Positions 47,129-58,211 of a stretch of DNA of 64,000 bases are shown here, one piece after another (the stretch's first letter is position 1; every line of letters begins with the position of its first letter). A model generated the notes under the pieces. The model searched no databases. It saw nothing but the letters and a program-made list of their open reading frames with translations, and had not been told where the DNA came from. The stretch comes from Isoetes taiwanensis (Eukaryota; Streptophyta; Lycopodiopsida; Isoetales; Isoetaceae). The stretch covers positions 10,333,240 to 10,397,239 of the forward strand of contig JAJEKV010000013.1 of NCBI GenBank assembly GCA_021234155.1, given 5' to 3'. Both the position numbers and the translations under genes were made by a program.

Positions 47129-47140
47129 GCTCTGATACCA
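47129..47140 (-). promoter_or_regulatory. Copia primer-binding site (initiator tRNA-Met type)
   Basis: TGGTATCAGAGC on the minus strand directly abuts the 5' LTR end. This is the standard plant copia PBS. Confidence 0.92.
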
Positions 47141-47185
47141 TATCAGTACATAACGAAATTGAGACTTCCAAAAGGCATAATCCTT

Positions 47186-48272
47186 AACGTCCTTGGCCTC
47201 TGCATTTAGTTGTAGGATTAAATCCCAGCCGTCGATTCTGAGAGGTTATATCCAGTAACAATTTTGGGCCAAAACTGTTATGTCCATAACAAAGATGTTA
47301 TGTCCATAACATCCTCTGCTGCCACACGTACTATTTTCTCACGGGCACTCTGCCACAGTAGTTTAAAAACGCCACCATAGCCGTGCCTCCTAGAGCCTCT
47401 ATAGCGAGCCTCCAAGCCATAGCCGCACCTCCAGCGCCTCCCCAGCGGCTTCTCATGTGACTATTGTGCTTTTTATACTGATTTGCGGTGATTATTGAAG
47501 GAAGCAAAGCCGTTTCAAGATAGCAGATGTCTTTAGCGAAAAAATCGATTTCTTCGAACCATTGGGCCTCTGTTTCACCATTTGGTCGTCGAAGAAAAAA
47601 GCTTATGGAAGAATGCAGGAGCCCCCTTTTAGTTTGAAATCTAAGAGAGTAAGCTTTGTTTTGCATATACTGAGTTTAAGACAGAGCATAGAAGTTTTAA
47701 AAGTAAACTTGTTGCCTTGTCCGGGTTAGGCATAACGAAATAATTTCGAATGACAAGAACAGAGCGTAAAAAAAGCTTTGTGAGAAACCGGAGTGAAAAG
47801 AGCGTAAAAAGCTTTGTGAGAAACCGAGTGAAATTCTTGTGATGCTTGAAGAAAATGCGATTTTGCCCCTGCTTTAGACTATGGGCTTCCCTAATCAAAG
47901 TCCAAAAGGGCCTCAAGAAAATGAGATATTACCCCTTTTGGACTACGCCTCCTCTTGAAAATTCAAAGGGCACCTTCAAAGGGATTTGAGACCCAAAATG
48001 CACTGAAGAAACATTACAGAGGGCAAAAATTTGTGGCAGGTGCATTTTTCTTCTTAGGAATGCGCAATGCCAAAGCTCGGGCTATGGCGCTCGCCAAATG
48101 CCTCTGGCCAAGGGGCGTTAAGGTCGATAACGTCCTCCCTCGGGGCCCATGAAAATGGTCGAAGGCCATGTGGCCACCAAATTCCGAAAATGCGGCCTCC
48201 GAATTTCGCGGGCCACATGGCCACTCGCCATTTTCCTGGCCCATAACTCCTCGGGAGAGGACGTTATCTACC
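47186..48272. mobile_element. Insertion in the copia 5' LTR, type unknown
   Basis: About 1.09 kb, absent from the sister LTR. Its left end (AACGTCCTTGGCC) and the reverse complement of its right end (AACGTCCTCTCCC) share AACGTCCT. A second inverted pair links 47182 (CCTTAACGTCCTTGGCC ... GCATTT) with ~48090-48124 (reverse complement CCTTAACGCCCCTTGGCC ... GCATTT). The interior has no recognised gene, but has a short duplication AAGCTTTGTGAGAAACCG (47774 and 47809). Confidence 0.6.
48126..48268. repeat. 143 bp fold-back (MITE-like) sequence
   Basis: Arms GATAACGTCCTC...GAAAATGG...GGCCATGTGGCC and their inverted partner GGGCCACATGGCC...CCATTTTC...GAGGACGTTATC can pair over most of their length. 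The outermost 10 bp, GATAACGTCC/GGACGTTATC, are perfect. Confidence 0.8.
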
Positions 48273-48564
48273 CCTTGATTGAAGAAAATATCGCTTATGG
48301 GCCAAACCGCAATGCAAATATTTCGGTATCTCCTCCAATTCACGACGTCTGCCACGTCAAACTCCAACAACTGATACTTGACTAAAACCCTGACACATGA
48401 CAGATGGCAGCCATATGACAGAAGTCATTCTTGTTCACATGTTTAAGTCCAACAAAAATATGAGCACTTTTCCCTTAATTTAAAATGCTAGCAGTTTAGA
48501 ATGATGGATATAGTAAGTATTATTCAAAGTGGCTTAAATTTCTAGCCCATAACTGGATTACGAA

Positions 48565-51500
48565 ACATGCGAACCTGAGGACCAGGCGGGATGTTAGCGA
48601 TTGGCTTGTCTACCTTCCATGATGGAGGTTTTCGACTGTTCTTGGATGGTAAGGGATCCGGAATGAGCATAGCAGGAATAAAGGTGTTCCATAATGTGGG
48701 ATATCGAGTTGCAGACAACGGGAATTTGATGGGTTTAACAATGTTAATAGACAGCATGAAGAAGGTGGATGTAGATTATCCCAATTTTGTTTCACAAATT
48801 GGTGAGGATCGTATTCATGAGGCCTTGAAGTTGGCTATGACAAAAGGAGATTTTTCATGTGTGGCACATTTTTGCGAGCAAATGGGCATGGCAGGCATAT
48901 CATGTTCTGGTATTTTGGGGAAAGATGGAATTTCGCTTTTGTCAAAGGAGTTTCGCAAATTGTTGTCACAGGGGAGGTTAGAAGAAATCCTTGACCACCT
49001 TCATAAGATTTCAAGTAAGTTTTTGATTTATGCAAAATCTTCGGTGTTTGCATTAAATATTCATGCTTCAAACGACTGGTTGTGTTGTTATAGAGTGCAA
49101 GCCTATAATGAAGAAAGTGATACCACCAGGCCTTCTCATTTCAAAGTGCATAGACATGCAGAGAGTTGATTTGGCGCGCAAGTCTGCCTACTTTCTCTTC
49201 TGTTCCATTCGGCTTAATATGCTCATTAGAAAAAAAACTTTTGTAATTGCACCTATGCTACCCTCTATCCCAATCAACTGACATGCTATAATATCATGAT
49301 CCAGGAGTTTGGTGCACGCCGTGATTTAGAATCTGCATTCATCTAATTAGGCAATCTGGGATTCAGCCAGACATGTTTAGCTACTGCACCTTGATTGATG
49401 CTTGTGGTCAGTGTGGCGAAGTCAAGAGAGCCGTATATACATTTGAGGTCACAAGAGTACTCCAGCACATAGCTGTACAGTTACTCACAATTCCTTCCAA
49501 TTTTAATGCTTAGCCTACTGTGCAGGACATGATAAAGACTGGACAAAGGCCAAACGTATATGTCTATAACAGTGCCACGAATGTGCATGCAAACGATATT
49601 GGACATGTTTTACATAAGCACATGAAGGTAACATTGAATTGAATAATGCATGAAAATTGCTTTCACTCTATGATTAAAATGCAGTTATGCATGCAGGTTT
49701 TCTTGCACAAATCAGCTCAAGGATTCAATTATATGATATAGCTATTTAGAGTTCACATATACATGCTTATTGATGTAATGAATGTGCTATCAAACTACTT
49801 CTAAGGCTAGGATCAGCGTGCAGGAGTTTCAGCAGATTCAACAACTTACAACATTTTGTTGAAGTCCTGTTACCTGAGAAAGAACGTAAAACTTGCTCTA
49901 CATTTATTCAAAGACATGGAGGTTGCAAAAGCTTCTGGGAATGTGAAGCCTGATATTTTTACCTACAGCACAATGATCAAGGTGCGATTTACACTATGCA
50001 TTCTTTGGCTGTATGCATTCTAATTTCATTTTGTGTTTTAGCTGTTCGGTGAAGCCAAAATGCTTGAAAGTGTTGTGAAGATTAAAAACGATATGATAAG
50101 GTCTGGAGTAACTCTCAATGTTGTTAGCTGGACATGCTTCATTGGAGCCTTTGCAAGTGCAGGGCTATTGGAGAAAGCATTTCAGGCATTTCATGAAATG
50201 CTGGATGCAGAATGCATTCCAAATGCCCAAACCTACAACATTTTGATTGATGCATGCATCAAGGGGGGACAATCTGATAGAGCGTTCCGGCTGTTCAAGG
50301 AGTGGAAGGACACTGGAAAGATTATAATTGGTCATAGCTACTGCGAGGACGGGGGCAATCAAACGATCCAAAAGGATAATTCCACAGGTGAGAGAGCATG
50401 TGTTTTTTGTAGTCAAATGGCCCTTCTTAAATATTCTTGTAGTATGGTGCAGAACTGCGAACACACAAATGTCATTATTTCCAGCCCAATATTGTGACAT
50501 ACAATACAATGATGAAAGCTTGTGAGGATTCACCTGATTGCATTATGGAGCTTATGAATGAAATGAAGACCCTCGGTTTATTACCTAACACGAAGAGTTG
50601 GTCAGCTCTTATCACTGCATATGCAAATAAGTCTGATTTACATGGGGCACTCAAGGTAAATGCATTTTACATCTTCTTTTATATAAATGGATAACCTAAT
50701 AGTTAAAATCTTTGGTTAGTCTACAGAGGGGATGTTTACAGAATGGTTTAATTTAGTCTGGCAGGTGTTAATAAGAAGTTTTTAGTAGCTTTAACTGGCA
50801 AAAACTATTGTCAATCTACTGTCATAGTTGCTTGATCTCAAGGAGTCATTATCTCTCTTTCAAGTAAGAGGTGCACATGTCTGGCTAAAGAGTTGCACAT
50901 CACGCGTGTCCAGGTTTGCGATCGTGTTTCCTAGAGAAACGAAAAAAACTGAAATGTGTCAAATTATTTTAAAGGCAATAACCATTTTTTCAGCTGGTAT
51001 GTATGTTTGTTCTTATACCACCTGGTCAGGCAGGCATTTGAACAGATGGGGTCGGCAGGGGTTGCGCAGATGTTATCACATATACATCAATTATCAAGGT
51101 CAAAATTACATTGTCCTTTCATTTTTATGGAAATTTCTATCATGATTATGAAGCAAACTTAAAACAAAAAGAAAGATAGTCAACATGAAGTCCTATGAGA
51201 CCTTGTAATTGATTTCGTATTTGAAGAAGTAATAAGGGGACAAAAATACAGATTAGCCTCAGCTTGCAAATGTCTTGGCATGCCCTTATTTGCTTTTCAA
51301 TTACAGGTTACTCAAAATCATGCGTCCACCTCTTCTATAGTGTTAAGAATAGCTGTGCATATTTCAGAAATATATGGACCATTATCACAGGGGATCAATT
51401 GGTCTTCTATTTGTCGAATCATTTCAATCTGCCAGTATCAGTATGGATCAGTAACAATGTTGGGATGGCAGCTGAAGCCTGAAGTGAAATTTCTCATCTA

Positions 51501-53686
51501 GTATAACCATGTAGTTTCATCTGTCTCACCTTAAATAATTCATGGCGTGCAATTTGCAAATAAAAAGGGGCTTGAGAGATTGTAATCCAGACATCATCGG
51601 ATTGTGGCTGACCTGCAGGGATTATTGTGCATTCCTTGATTTCAAATATCAAAGTGCATTTTTTATTGCCATCAAGGAATAGATATGGTTGATATTCTAA
51701 TATACTCTCATTGATACCAGTTGTGGATTTTATGTTCTTATATTATTGTGTGCATGCTGTTGCAGGCGTGTGTAAATTCGGGTAATGTTGACAGGGGATT
51801 TGTTTTCCTGCAAGAAATGAAAAATGCTGGGATCTGTCCTAACATGGTGAGTGTGCATCAAATTGTATACCCTTTCACTTTGTGTACATTCCCCATGTCT
51901 TTCCCATACTATGTGGCCGAGCTTTTTTGTTGATTATTTCCATTTTTTACTACATGGAAACTCTTTCTAATTTTTCATGCATGCGACCTCCATAGGTAAC
52001 TTATAATACACTTTTGAAAGCACATCGAGAACTGGGGAATCTACGTGAAGTGCAGCAGGCTCTGTACCTTTACGAAGAAATGCGGAAAGCTGGGTAGGGT
52101 TTTTGAACTGTGTTTCTGTGTTGGGTCAGTGACTGGTGATTCATGGTAAATCTTGTTAGTACCTTCAATAGAACTGGAATTTCAAGTATGAAATGGGTTG
52201 TGGAGAAATTAATACAGTCCATATAAGTAGGGTTCGCGATTGGAACACTGCTGGTTTAGTATTTGCAATTCCACATGCCATTTCCAAATTCTTTAGGTGT
52301 TTAACAACGTTTCTTTCAGGGCTTTCAATAACTTGCTAGATTCATGAGCTGGCTAGTGTAATACTAAGTCATTGTCTACACAGGTATCCTCCAAATGATT
52401 CGATCTTGAAGCATCTTATTGAGGAGTGGGCAGAAGGTGTAATCAGAGTCAATGGTACGAGAGCTGATGTTGGCTTTGTAAAGAATGAAGTCTTTAAAGA
52501 CTACATAGAGCTTTTTATTGAAAAAAGGTAGCATCAGACATGAATTATCACAGTTCAAGCCGCTGGCATTGTAATCGATATCCGTGGTCTTTCAGAGGTG
52601 AGATTAGCACTCTGCAATGCTAACAAAGTTCTTCTGTTGTTCCAATGTCTTCTGTTGTTCTTCTTTAGGATTTATGAATATGAATTAACAAGTACTTTTC
52701 ATGCTTGATCTCTAAATAGAATTGTGTGACCATAGAGTTTGCCCTGGAGGATGTTTAGGGACAAGCATTTGAGCATGTGGGATTCAGTAATTTGTTTGTC
52801 CATTAGTTCAATATTGAGAAACATTACTGGATACATGCACTTTTCTGCATTACATGTGATATCTTACAGAGTGAGAGTGATGCATTTACGAGTGCACTTG
52901 TCTGATAGGATTGTGATCTTATTGATAGCCCAAAGTGGAAGAGTCTTGAAGAGGCAAAACTCTGAATAAGAAAGCTATACTTATGATTAATCTTGGCATA
53001 GAATTGTTATGATGTGCAAAGGAAAAGATCTCGTAAGACAAAACTGTGCACAAATGATTAAATTCTTGGAGGCACAAGCCTGGTGTGGTCCATCCCTTAT
53101 TTAAGCATCTTTTTCGGGTCTGCTGGGTGGGAATTAAAACCTGGTCATTGAGTGATCTCTGCTTAGTGTAACACGGTTGACCTTAAAGGTTCCAGATTGA
53201 CGGGTGCTACTTTAGCATATCGACTTTTAATGTTTCTATTGCCTCGACTCCTAGTTATAAGCAATGGTCCCTGATTATAGATTTACTGTTCCATAGGCTG
53301 AGGCGAGAACCGTTGTGTTAGCCATCTTAAGGACAGTGAAGGAGTGCCATAACAAGTGTAAGTATTTTTGTCACATATATTAGTGTCTGAAAAAAGCTTA
53401 AAATTAGATGTTCTTAAGCTTGTTTCATTTTCCCAGATAATCTTGTCCAAGATGACTTAATTCTTATTACTGGATCTAACTGGAGGTGTGCAGATACGAC
53501 ACCATTATACATATGTTACACAATGAACTTGGCATTCCTGTTATTGGTTCGCAGCCATATGCATCCGGTATTGAGTCAACCTCAGATGAGCATAAATCAC
53601 ACGTATCGATTAAAAGACCTATTGATCTTGTGAGATTAAGAATTTCTAAAGATGCTTTGAATTCCTGGATACTAAAGAGAAACTGA
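48565..53686 (+). pseudogene. Pentatricopeptide-repeat protein, At5g02830-like chloroplast type, decayed
   Basis: PPR proteins bind organelle RNA through 35-residue helical repeats. Supported exons: ~48591-49014, 49094-~49230, ~49300-49450, 49526-49627, 49811-49981, 50042-~50387, ~50480-50655, 51034-51098, 51766-51846, 51996-52093, 52384-~52597, 53297-53357, 53437-53686. Several repeats are clear: GIQPDMFSYCTLIDACGQCG, NVVSWTCFIGAFASAGLLEK, NAQTYNILIDACIKGGQSDR, NTKSWSALITAYANKSDLHG, VTYNTLLKAHRELGNLREVQ. The tail YPPNDSILKHLIEEWAEGVI and the end AEARTVVLAILRTVKE ... DALNSWILKRN follow the order I recall for Arabidopsis At5g02830. Lesions: frame changes near 49339 (AFI-stop against HLIRQSG), 51073, 52528 and 53490, plus an unresolved break at 50390-50480. 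The left end lies just beyond the copia LTR and the N-terminal transit region was not found. Confidence 0.8.
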
Positions 53687-54828
53687 TAGTCAGGAAAAGA
53701 AAGCTTAACCTGCTAAAGTATTTATGTCATAGCAACTATTGATGGTTTGAACGACTATTGATGGTTTGAACGTTGGCGATGCTTATGATAGGGATACTCG
53801 TCCGCAGGTTTTGGCAGCTTTAATGATTTGGCTTAGATTATTTTTGTTTAGTAGTCCAGATTAGGCACCTCCAAATAAGTGATTTAGTTTCTATGGATAT
53901 TTAACAACCAGCCTAGCTTCAGTTTTATCTACCCGGGAGGAATTGACAATCTGGTTTTGACTGACTATAACGTGATTGTCATTTCATTTCTTTGATTGGA
54001 CGAGCTTTTAATATGCTAAACTTCTGGTTTACCATCTCCGTTAGCTAGTTTTAGTAGCCTCTCCCTCTGATGCATGATAGAATGTCTAAAGGATGGTTCA
54101 AAAATTAGTGATATGGTATGGTCTTGCAGCAAATATAAGCTATTCGAAGGCATCGGTTTCTACTTCTAGTAGTAGCATACCTATATATGTCATGGTCGAA
54201 CAAATCAAATGTCCTCAAGTGCCTATCCAATGTTCTAGTTGATGCCTATCCAACATGTGTACACATTTGCAAGTTTTGATGTCTATATGGGTATTGGACA
54301 TGGTCACACATATACAACCTTTTTAAATAGTTTTTCAACATTGTTAGTACAAATACAATATTTTACTTGTCTTCTTAGCGTATGCTCAACTTCATCGTTC
54401 GTACTTTGCTATTTCCATGATAATTTTAACCCAAAATCCACAACATTTTGCAACATCTTGGAGAACGAATTTTTGCTTTTTCTTGTAAGAGACTCTATTG
54501 CAATCGATAAAGTTAAAGAGGAGGTATCCGAATCTTATTTCCCAATGTCACATTTCCACTTTCACTTCTATATATAGTTATATTAAACGTTATCTTAATC
54601 CTAAAGGAAAAGAAGAAGAAGAAGAAGAAGAAACTTTGTATGGAAGAATGCCAACACAAAAGTGAGGCTTGATGTCTAGCATAGAAGCAACGTTTATTTT
54701 CAAAAAGTGACTGCCACATGCAAAACATCAAGTCCAAGCATGACACACATTAAAGAAGAAGAAAAGCTTTTTATAATAACAATAGAAACAAACATTGAGC
54801 ACATTGTGCAAGGGAGTCATAAGAAGCA
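53687..54828. other. Intergenic; upstream region of the dirigent gene
   Basis: A small duplication (ATTGATGGTTTGAACG at ~53738 and ~53757) and an (AGA)n tract at 54609-54631. A TATA-like run (TATATATAGTTATATT, ~54570) lies about 260 bp before the dirigent ATG. No other gene. Confidence 0.5.
54609..54631. repeat. (GAA)n microsatellite
   Basis: Seven GAA units in the upstream region of the dirigent gene. Confidence 0.9.
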
Positions 54829-55380
54829 ATGGAGGGAGTGCAAGCTAATGCGCCATGGCTCTTGTTGTTGTTACTCTCAATATCAACATTCTCTTTCTCA
54901 AATGCACTCGAGGAAGGCGAGGTCAAGGTCACCAACTTGGTGTTCTACCTCCACACCAAGCTCACCACTCCGAATGAGACAGTCCGCGTGGTTGCAGGCC
55001 AAAATGGTGACCTTGCAACCGTCCAACTCGGGACAGTCTCAGTCGGTGATATCTTGCTCACTCAAGAAAAATCCAACACATCGAAGCAAGTTGGTCGGCT
55101 CAAGATCATGGTCCTTAATGCAGACTCCACATATGTTGGCTATCCTCATGCTCAGGAAGTGATGACTGCAGTAATTGAAACGGAGAAATACAATGGCACC
55201 CTTGCCATCAATGGAAGAGATATTGCCGATGGTTCCGAGCTCGCAATTGTTGGTGGAACAGGAGATTTTCGTGGCGTTAAAGGTTGGGCTAATTTCACCC
55301 ATGTTGAAGTCCATCCTCCTAATTCTATCACCTTCGTCAATGCTTCAATTGTGCATCTTTATTCTCATTATTTCTCCTGA
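54829..55380 (+). CDS. Dirigent-family protein, secreted, single exon
   Basis: Dirigent proteins are apoplastic beta-barrels that steer coupling of phenoxy radicals (lignans, lignin) or related cyclisations. The 183-residue product has an N-terminal signal peptide (APWLLLLLLSISTFSFSNA, ~8-26), then the dirigent domain: VTNLVFYLHTKLTTPNETVR (~32-51), VGDILLTQEKSNTSKQVGRL (~72-91), a Y-V-G-Y strand, EKYNGTLAINGR (~119-130) and the family hallmark LAIVGGTGDFRGVKGWA (~137-153). Five N-glycosylation sequons fit secretion. Length and lack of introns are typical. The start is the only ATG that gives the signal peptide. A polyadenylation-like AATAAA lies at about 55461. The substrate cannot be inferred. 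The frame is intact with a TGA stop. Confidence 0.92.
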   Translation: MEGVQANAPWLLLLLLSISTFSFSNALEEGEVKVTNLVFYLHTKLTTPNETVRVVAGQNGDLATVQLGTVSVGDILLTQEKSNTSKQVGRLKIMVLNADSTYVGYPHAQEVMTAVIETEKYNGTLAINGRDIADGSELAIVGGTGDFRGVKGWANFTHVEVHPPNSITFVNASIVHLYSHYFS

Positions 55381-56334
55381 TTTTTCATGTATCAACTGAA
55401 CTCCTATTTTATAGTATGTTCAATCATGTAATTCATTCATGTATATCAGTGGGTGTAAGAATAAAAAATTTCTACTAATGCATTAGTACTCTTGGACTTG
55501 TCAAAAGGAGGAGGATCATCCAAGACAATGCAATTCTTCCAATACCTTTAAGTTTTCAGGAATTTCACACCTAATTTTCAATTTTGTAAAATCCTGTCAA
55601 ACGCCACACGACATCCAAATCACTTTTCTCTGACGAATTTCATTTCCCAATACTCTTTTCTTCCCAATTTGGCTAGTTATTAGTCGGTAAAATCTCTTCT
55701 TCTTCTTCATTAGACAATTTTCATTTGTTCAAGATTTACAGACCTTCCAGAGTGATGTAAAAATGCTCTCCATTCAACATGGAAGTTTCAGAGTGCTAAA
55801 ACATGTCAGAGGCTAGAATAGGCATGAAACACCATAAAACTGTGCTTAGAACTTGGATGTCTATTTTAATCAAACTTTAGTTTCCCACATCCATCGTGCT
55901 TGCAGTCGACTCCATAAGAGCTAGTTGCAAATCCACCCAAGTTGGCCTGGCATGAGTGAACACAATATTAAGATCAAGATTGTATGTGTATAGTATTATG
56001 TTTCTAATTTTGTTTATTCTTTTTATTATATATTATTATATAGATTCTAACGCGTTTCAAAAGCACCAATTTAGATTATTCTCGCACTATAAGATTCCAT
56101 GATTTATGAAGTCATTTATTGATTGCTTTAGTCATTCCATCATTCGTGCACTATAATTCCAAGACTTATTAAAATTAAAACTCTAACTAGACATTATTAT
56201 TGCGGTGTTGGTATACGATGGCCATTACTTTTTATACTTTCCGTAGATTTTCCTAGAGGCCAATTCTATGTTCAAAAGTAAGGTTATGTTCCTTAGTAAA
56301 AGTAGATTCTTGGGCAAAATGAAAAACTTTACTT

Positions 56335-56635
56335 TAGAAACAATGGGCAAGTTTTGAAATGTATAAGCGTCACATTCCACAAGTTAAATGCATCACTACC
56401 ATTAAAATAATCTAAGAAGCAAATAATCTAAGAAAATAAACGCATCACTGCCATTAAAATAAGCAAAGTGATGGTAATGCATCATTGTCATTAAAATAAA
56501 CAATGGGCAAGTTTGGAAATGTATAAGCGTCACATTTCCAAACAAGTTTAATGCATCACTACCATTAAAATAGCTAAGAAGTAAATAAATGCATCATTAC
56601 CATTAAAATAAGCAAAGTAGTAATTATTCTTAGTA
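56335..56635. repeat. Imperfect tandem repeats around GCATCACTACCATTAAAATA
   Basis: The block AACAATGGGCAAGTTTTGAA, ATGTATAAGCGTCACATTCC, AAGTTAAATGCATCACTACC, ATTAAAATA recurs about 165 bp later. Between and after them, shorter copies of GCATCAYTRYCATTAAAATAA appear at least five times. Confidence 0.85.
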
Positions 56636-56834
56636 TCAATATCGTTTCAATGATCATGACCAAGCAAAGGTAGATAATATTTTTTACATTGTATTGCATG
56701 GCTTACTTTTTTATGTCATACCACATGGCAAAGATATAAGACAGTCCCTTAAATGTCCCAAGTGGGACTTGAAGATAAGACCACATGGTAGCATCCCATA
56801 GTATATGTAACGGTTCCATAAATGTAAGAGAGAC

Positions 56835-56869
56835 TTGAATAGAATAGAATAGAATAGAATAGAATAGAA
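56835..56869. repeat. (AGAAT)n microsatellite
   Basis: About seven pentamer units, GAATAGAATAGAATAG. Confidence 0.95.
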
Positions 56870-57203
56870 TATATTATTGTCCCTTGTGCCCTGAGGCCCG
56901 TGGACTTATGTAACATGGGCGAGCTCTTAATTGCCAGCGCAAAAATGTCCTAAGCCTGCCTTAATACCCAAAAATGTCCCAAGAGAGACTTGAATAAAAG
57001 ACCTTGTAATTGCTAACCCAACAATGTCCTATGCACGACTTGAATATAAGATCTTCTAAATGTTGACCCAAAAACTTACCACCAATCACAAAGAGGGGAA
57101 CAAACCACAAACCACATAGAGGGGAACAAAGTTGTGGCTCATCCTCAAAGTCATTTTTTTGTGCAAAATTTTGGCTATTAATTTTATTAATCTCTCGTTA
57201 CAT

Positions 57204-57360
57204 CCAATCGGATTGTGCATGTAATAGAATATTTGTTTTGTTCTATAGTGGATTTCCAATCGGATTGTGCATGTAATAGAATATTTGTTTTGTTCTATAG
57301 TGGATTTCCAATGGGATTGTGCATGTAATAGAATATTTGTTTTGTTATATAGTGGATTTC
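57204..57360. repeat. Three tandem copies of a 52 bp unit
   Basis: CCAATCGGATTGTGCATGTA, ATAGAATATTTGTTTTGTTC, TATAGTGGATTT is repeated three times with only one or two substitutions, so the duplication is recent. Confidence 0.95.
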
Positions 57361-57686
57361 TTTTACAATTACGCTAACAAAGTGCTTTGCCCTTATAGAA
57401 ATACAAGGCCACATTGGTATTGATTGAGTTGAAGACCAGCTCAATGTTTCTGCAAAGAACAGTGGTATTACACCTTTTTCCAAGAGATTTAGATCCTTGA
57501 GGCCCTTCTCAAATCTTGGCAGGAATAGAATTATAATAGCTCAGCAGTACTTTTCAGAGCTTAACCAATTAAGTGAAAAGGCATCTGGAATGCCTGCATC
57601 AAATAGAAATATGTTTATGATGAACAATCTAAATGTATTTGTAGAATCTTAGCTGTTTTTTAGGCTACCAATTCCATTGAGGGCCA

Positions 57687-58211
57687 TTACAGAAGCTGAA
57701 ATTGAGTTGAATATAGACAAAAACGGTAGCAATCCCTCACTTTTCCTTTAAAAATCAGATACTGCTTCTCAAGACCCAAATTCTGAAAGCCAGATTTGAG
57801 GAGGACGCGTTGGGATCTAAGATTGTCAGGGACAACAAAAGCTTCAATTAAGGAAAGGCCCAATTGTTGGAAGGCCAAGGGGGCAGAAATTTTGATAGCG
57901 TGAGCAGTAATTCCTTTGCCCCAAAAATCTGCAGCAAGAACATAGCCCAGTTCGCCTCTGCAGCTCTGGCATCCTGCATTTGGCGAAACTGTGAGGGCGC
58001 CAATGGGGCGGCCATCAAGGCAGATTGCTTTGAAAAATGGATGCGGTGCTGCAACATCGCGAAGAAAATTTAGGGCATCCTCAAGGCGCGTGTATGTGTC
58101 CCATGCCGTTGATGCAGTTACCCGATCGTCTGCAGCCCACTGCATCATAGCTTCTGCATCTGTTTCTTCGATTTTTCGGACAGTGATTTGGCTTAGCAAA
58201 TCTGCCGCCAT
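57687..58211 (-). CDS. GNAT-family N-acetyltransferase (RimJ/RimL-like), single exon
   Basis: Predicted to transfer an acetyl group from acetyl-CoA to an amine; the substrate is unknown. The 174-residue product has the GNAT order: N-terminal strand ITVRKIEETDAEAMMQW (~9-25), central strand KAICLDGRPIGALTVSP (~61-77), GELGYVLAADFWGKGITAHA (~86-105) containing the acetyl-CoA-binding pattern x-x-W-G-K-G-x-x, and LIEAFVVPDNLRSQRVLLKS (~122-141) followed by GF, as in RimL-type enzymes. It ends in RDCYRFCLYSTQFQLL. The start Met opens the domain at a normal distance. No introns or lesions were seen. No transit peptide is evident, so a cytosolic or nuclear site is likely. Confidence 0.88.
   Translation of the reverse strand: MAADLLSQITVRKIEETDAEAMMQWAADDRVTASTAWDTYTRLEDALNFLRDVAAPHPFFKAICLDGRPIGALTVSPNAGCQSCRGELGYVLAADFWGKGITAHAIKISAPLAFQQLGLSLIEAFVVPDNLRSQRVLLKSGFQNLGLEKQYLIFKGKVRDCYRFCLYSTQFQLL

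Larger units (their letters stand above)
47141..48454 (-). repeat. Copia 5' LTR, enlarged by a ~1.09 kb insertion
   Basis: Outer parts match the 250 bp 3' LTR. The match breaks after CATAATCCTT (47185) and resumes at CCTTGATTGAAG (48273), so 47186-48272 is inserted DNA; CCTT at both edges may be a 4-bp target duplication. Confidence 0.85.
33728..48459 (-). mobile_element. Ty1/copia LTR retrotransposon with nested insertions
   Basis: Two LTRs in the same orientation (33733-33982 and 47141-48454) bound the unit. In element orientation they start TGTTGGACTTAAACATG (TA for TG in the 3' copy) and end ACTGATA. AAAAT occurs directly outside both (33728-33732 and 48455-48459), a 5-bp target duplication that proves both LTRs came from one insertion. 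The PBS TGGTATCAGAGC follows the 5' LTR, and a purine tract (GAGGGGGAGT) precedes the 3' LTR. The gag-PR-INT-RT-RH order is copia type. The coding frames contain several stops and frameshifts, and RNase H is interrupted by a ~9 kb insertion, so the element is dead. Confidence 0.9.
55381..57686. other. Intergenic, repeat-bearing, no supported gene
   Basis: Holds the dirigent 3' UTR, a ~165 bp imperfect duplication, an (AGAAT)n microsatellite and a 52-bp tandem repeat, each listed separately. No domain-bearing frame. Confidence 0.55.

Noticed and set aside
50388-50480. A definite intron in the PPR gene between KEWKDTGK and PNIVTYN
   Set aside because: GT and AG dinucleotides exist, but the phases do not agree; a frameshift is equally likely, so no boundary was fixed.
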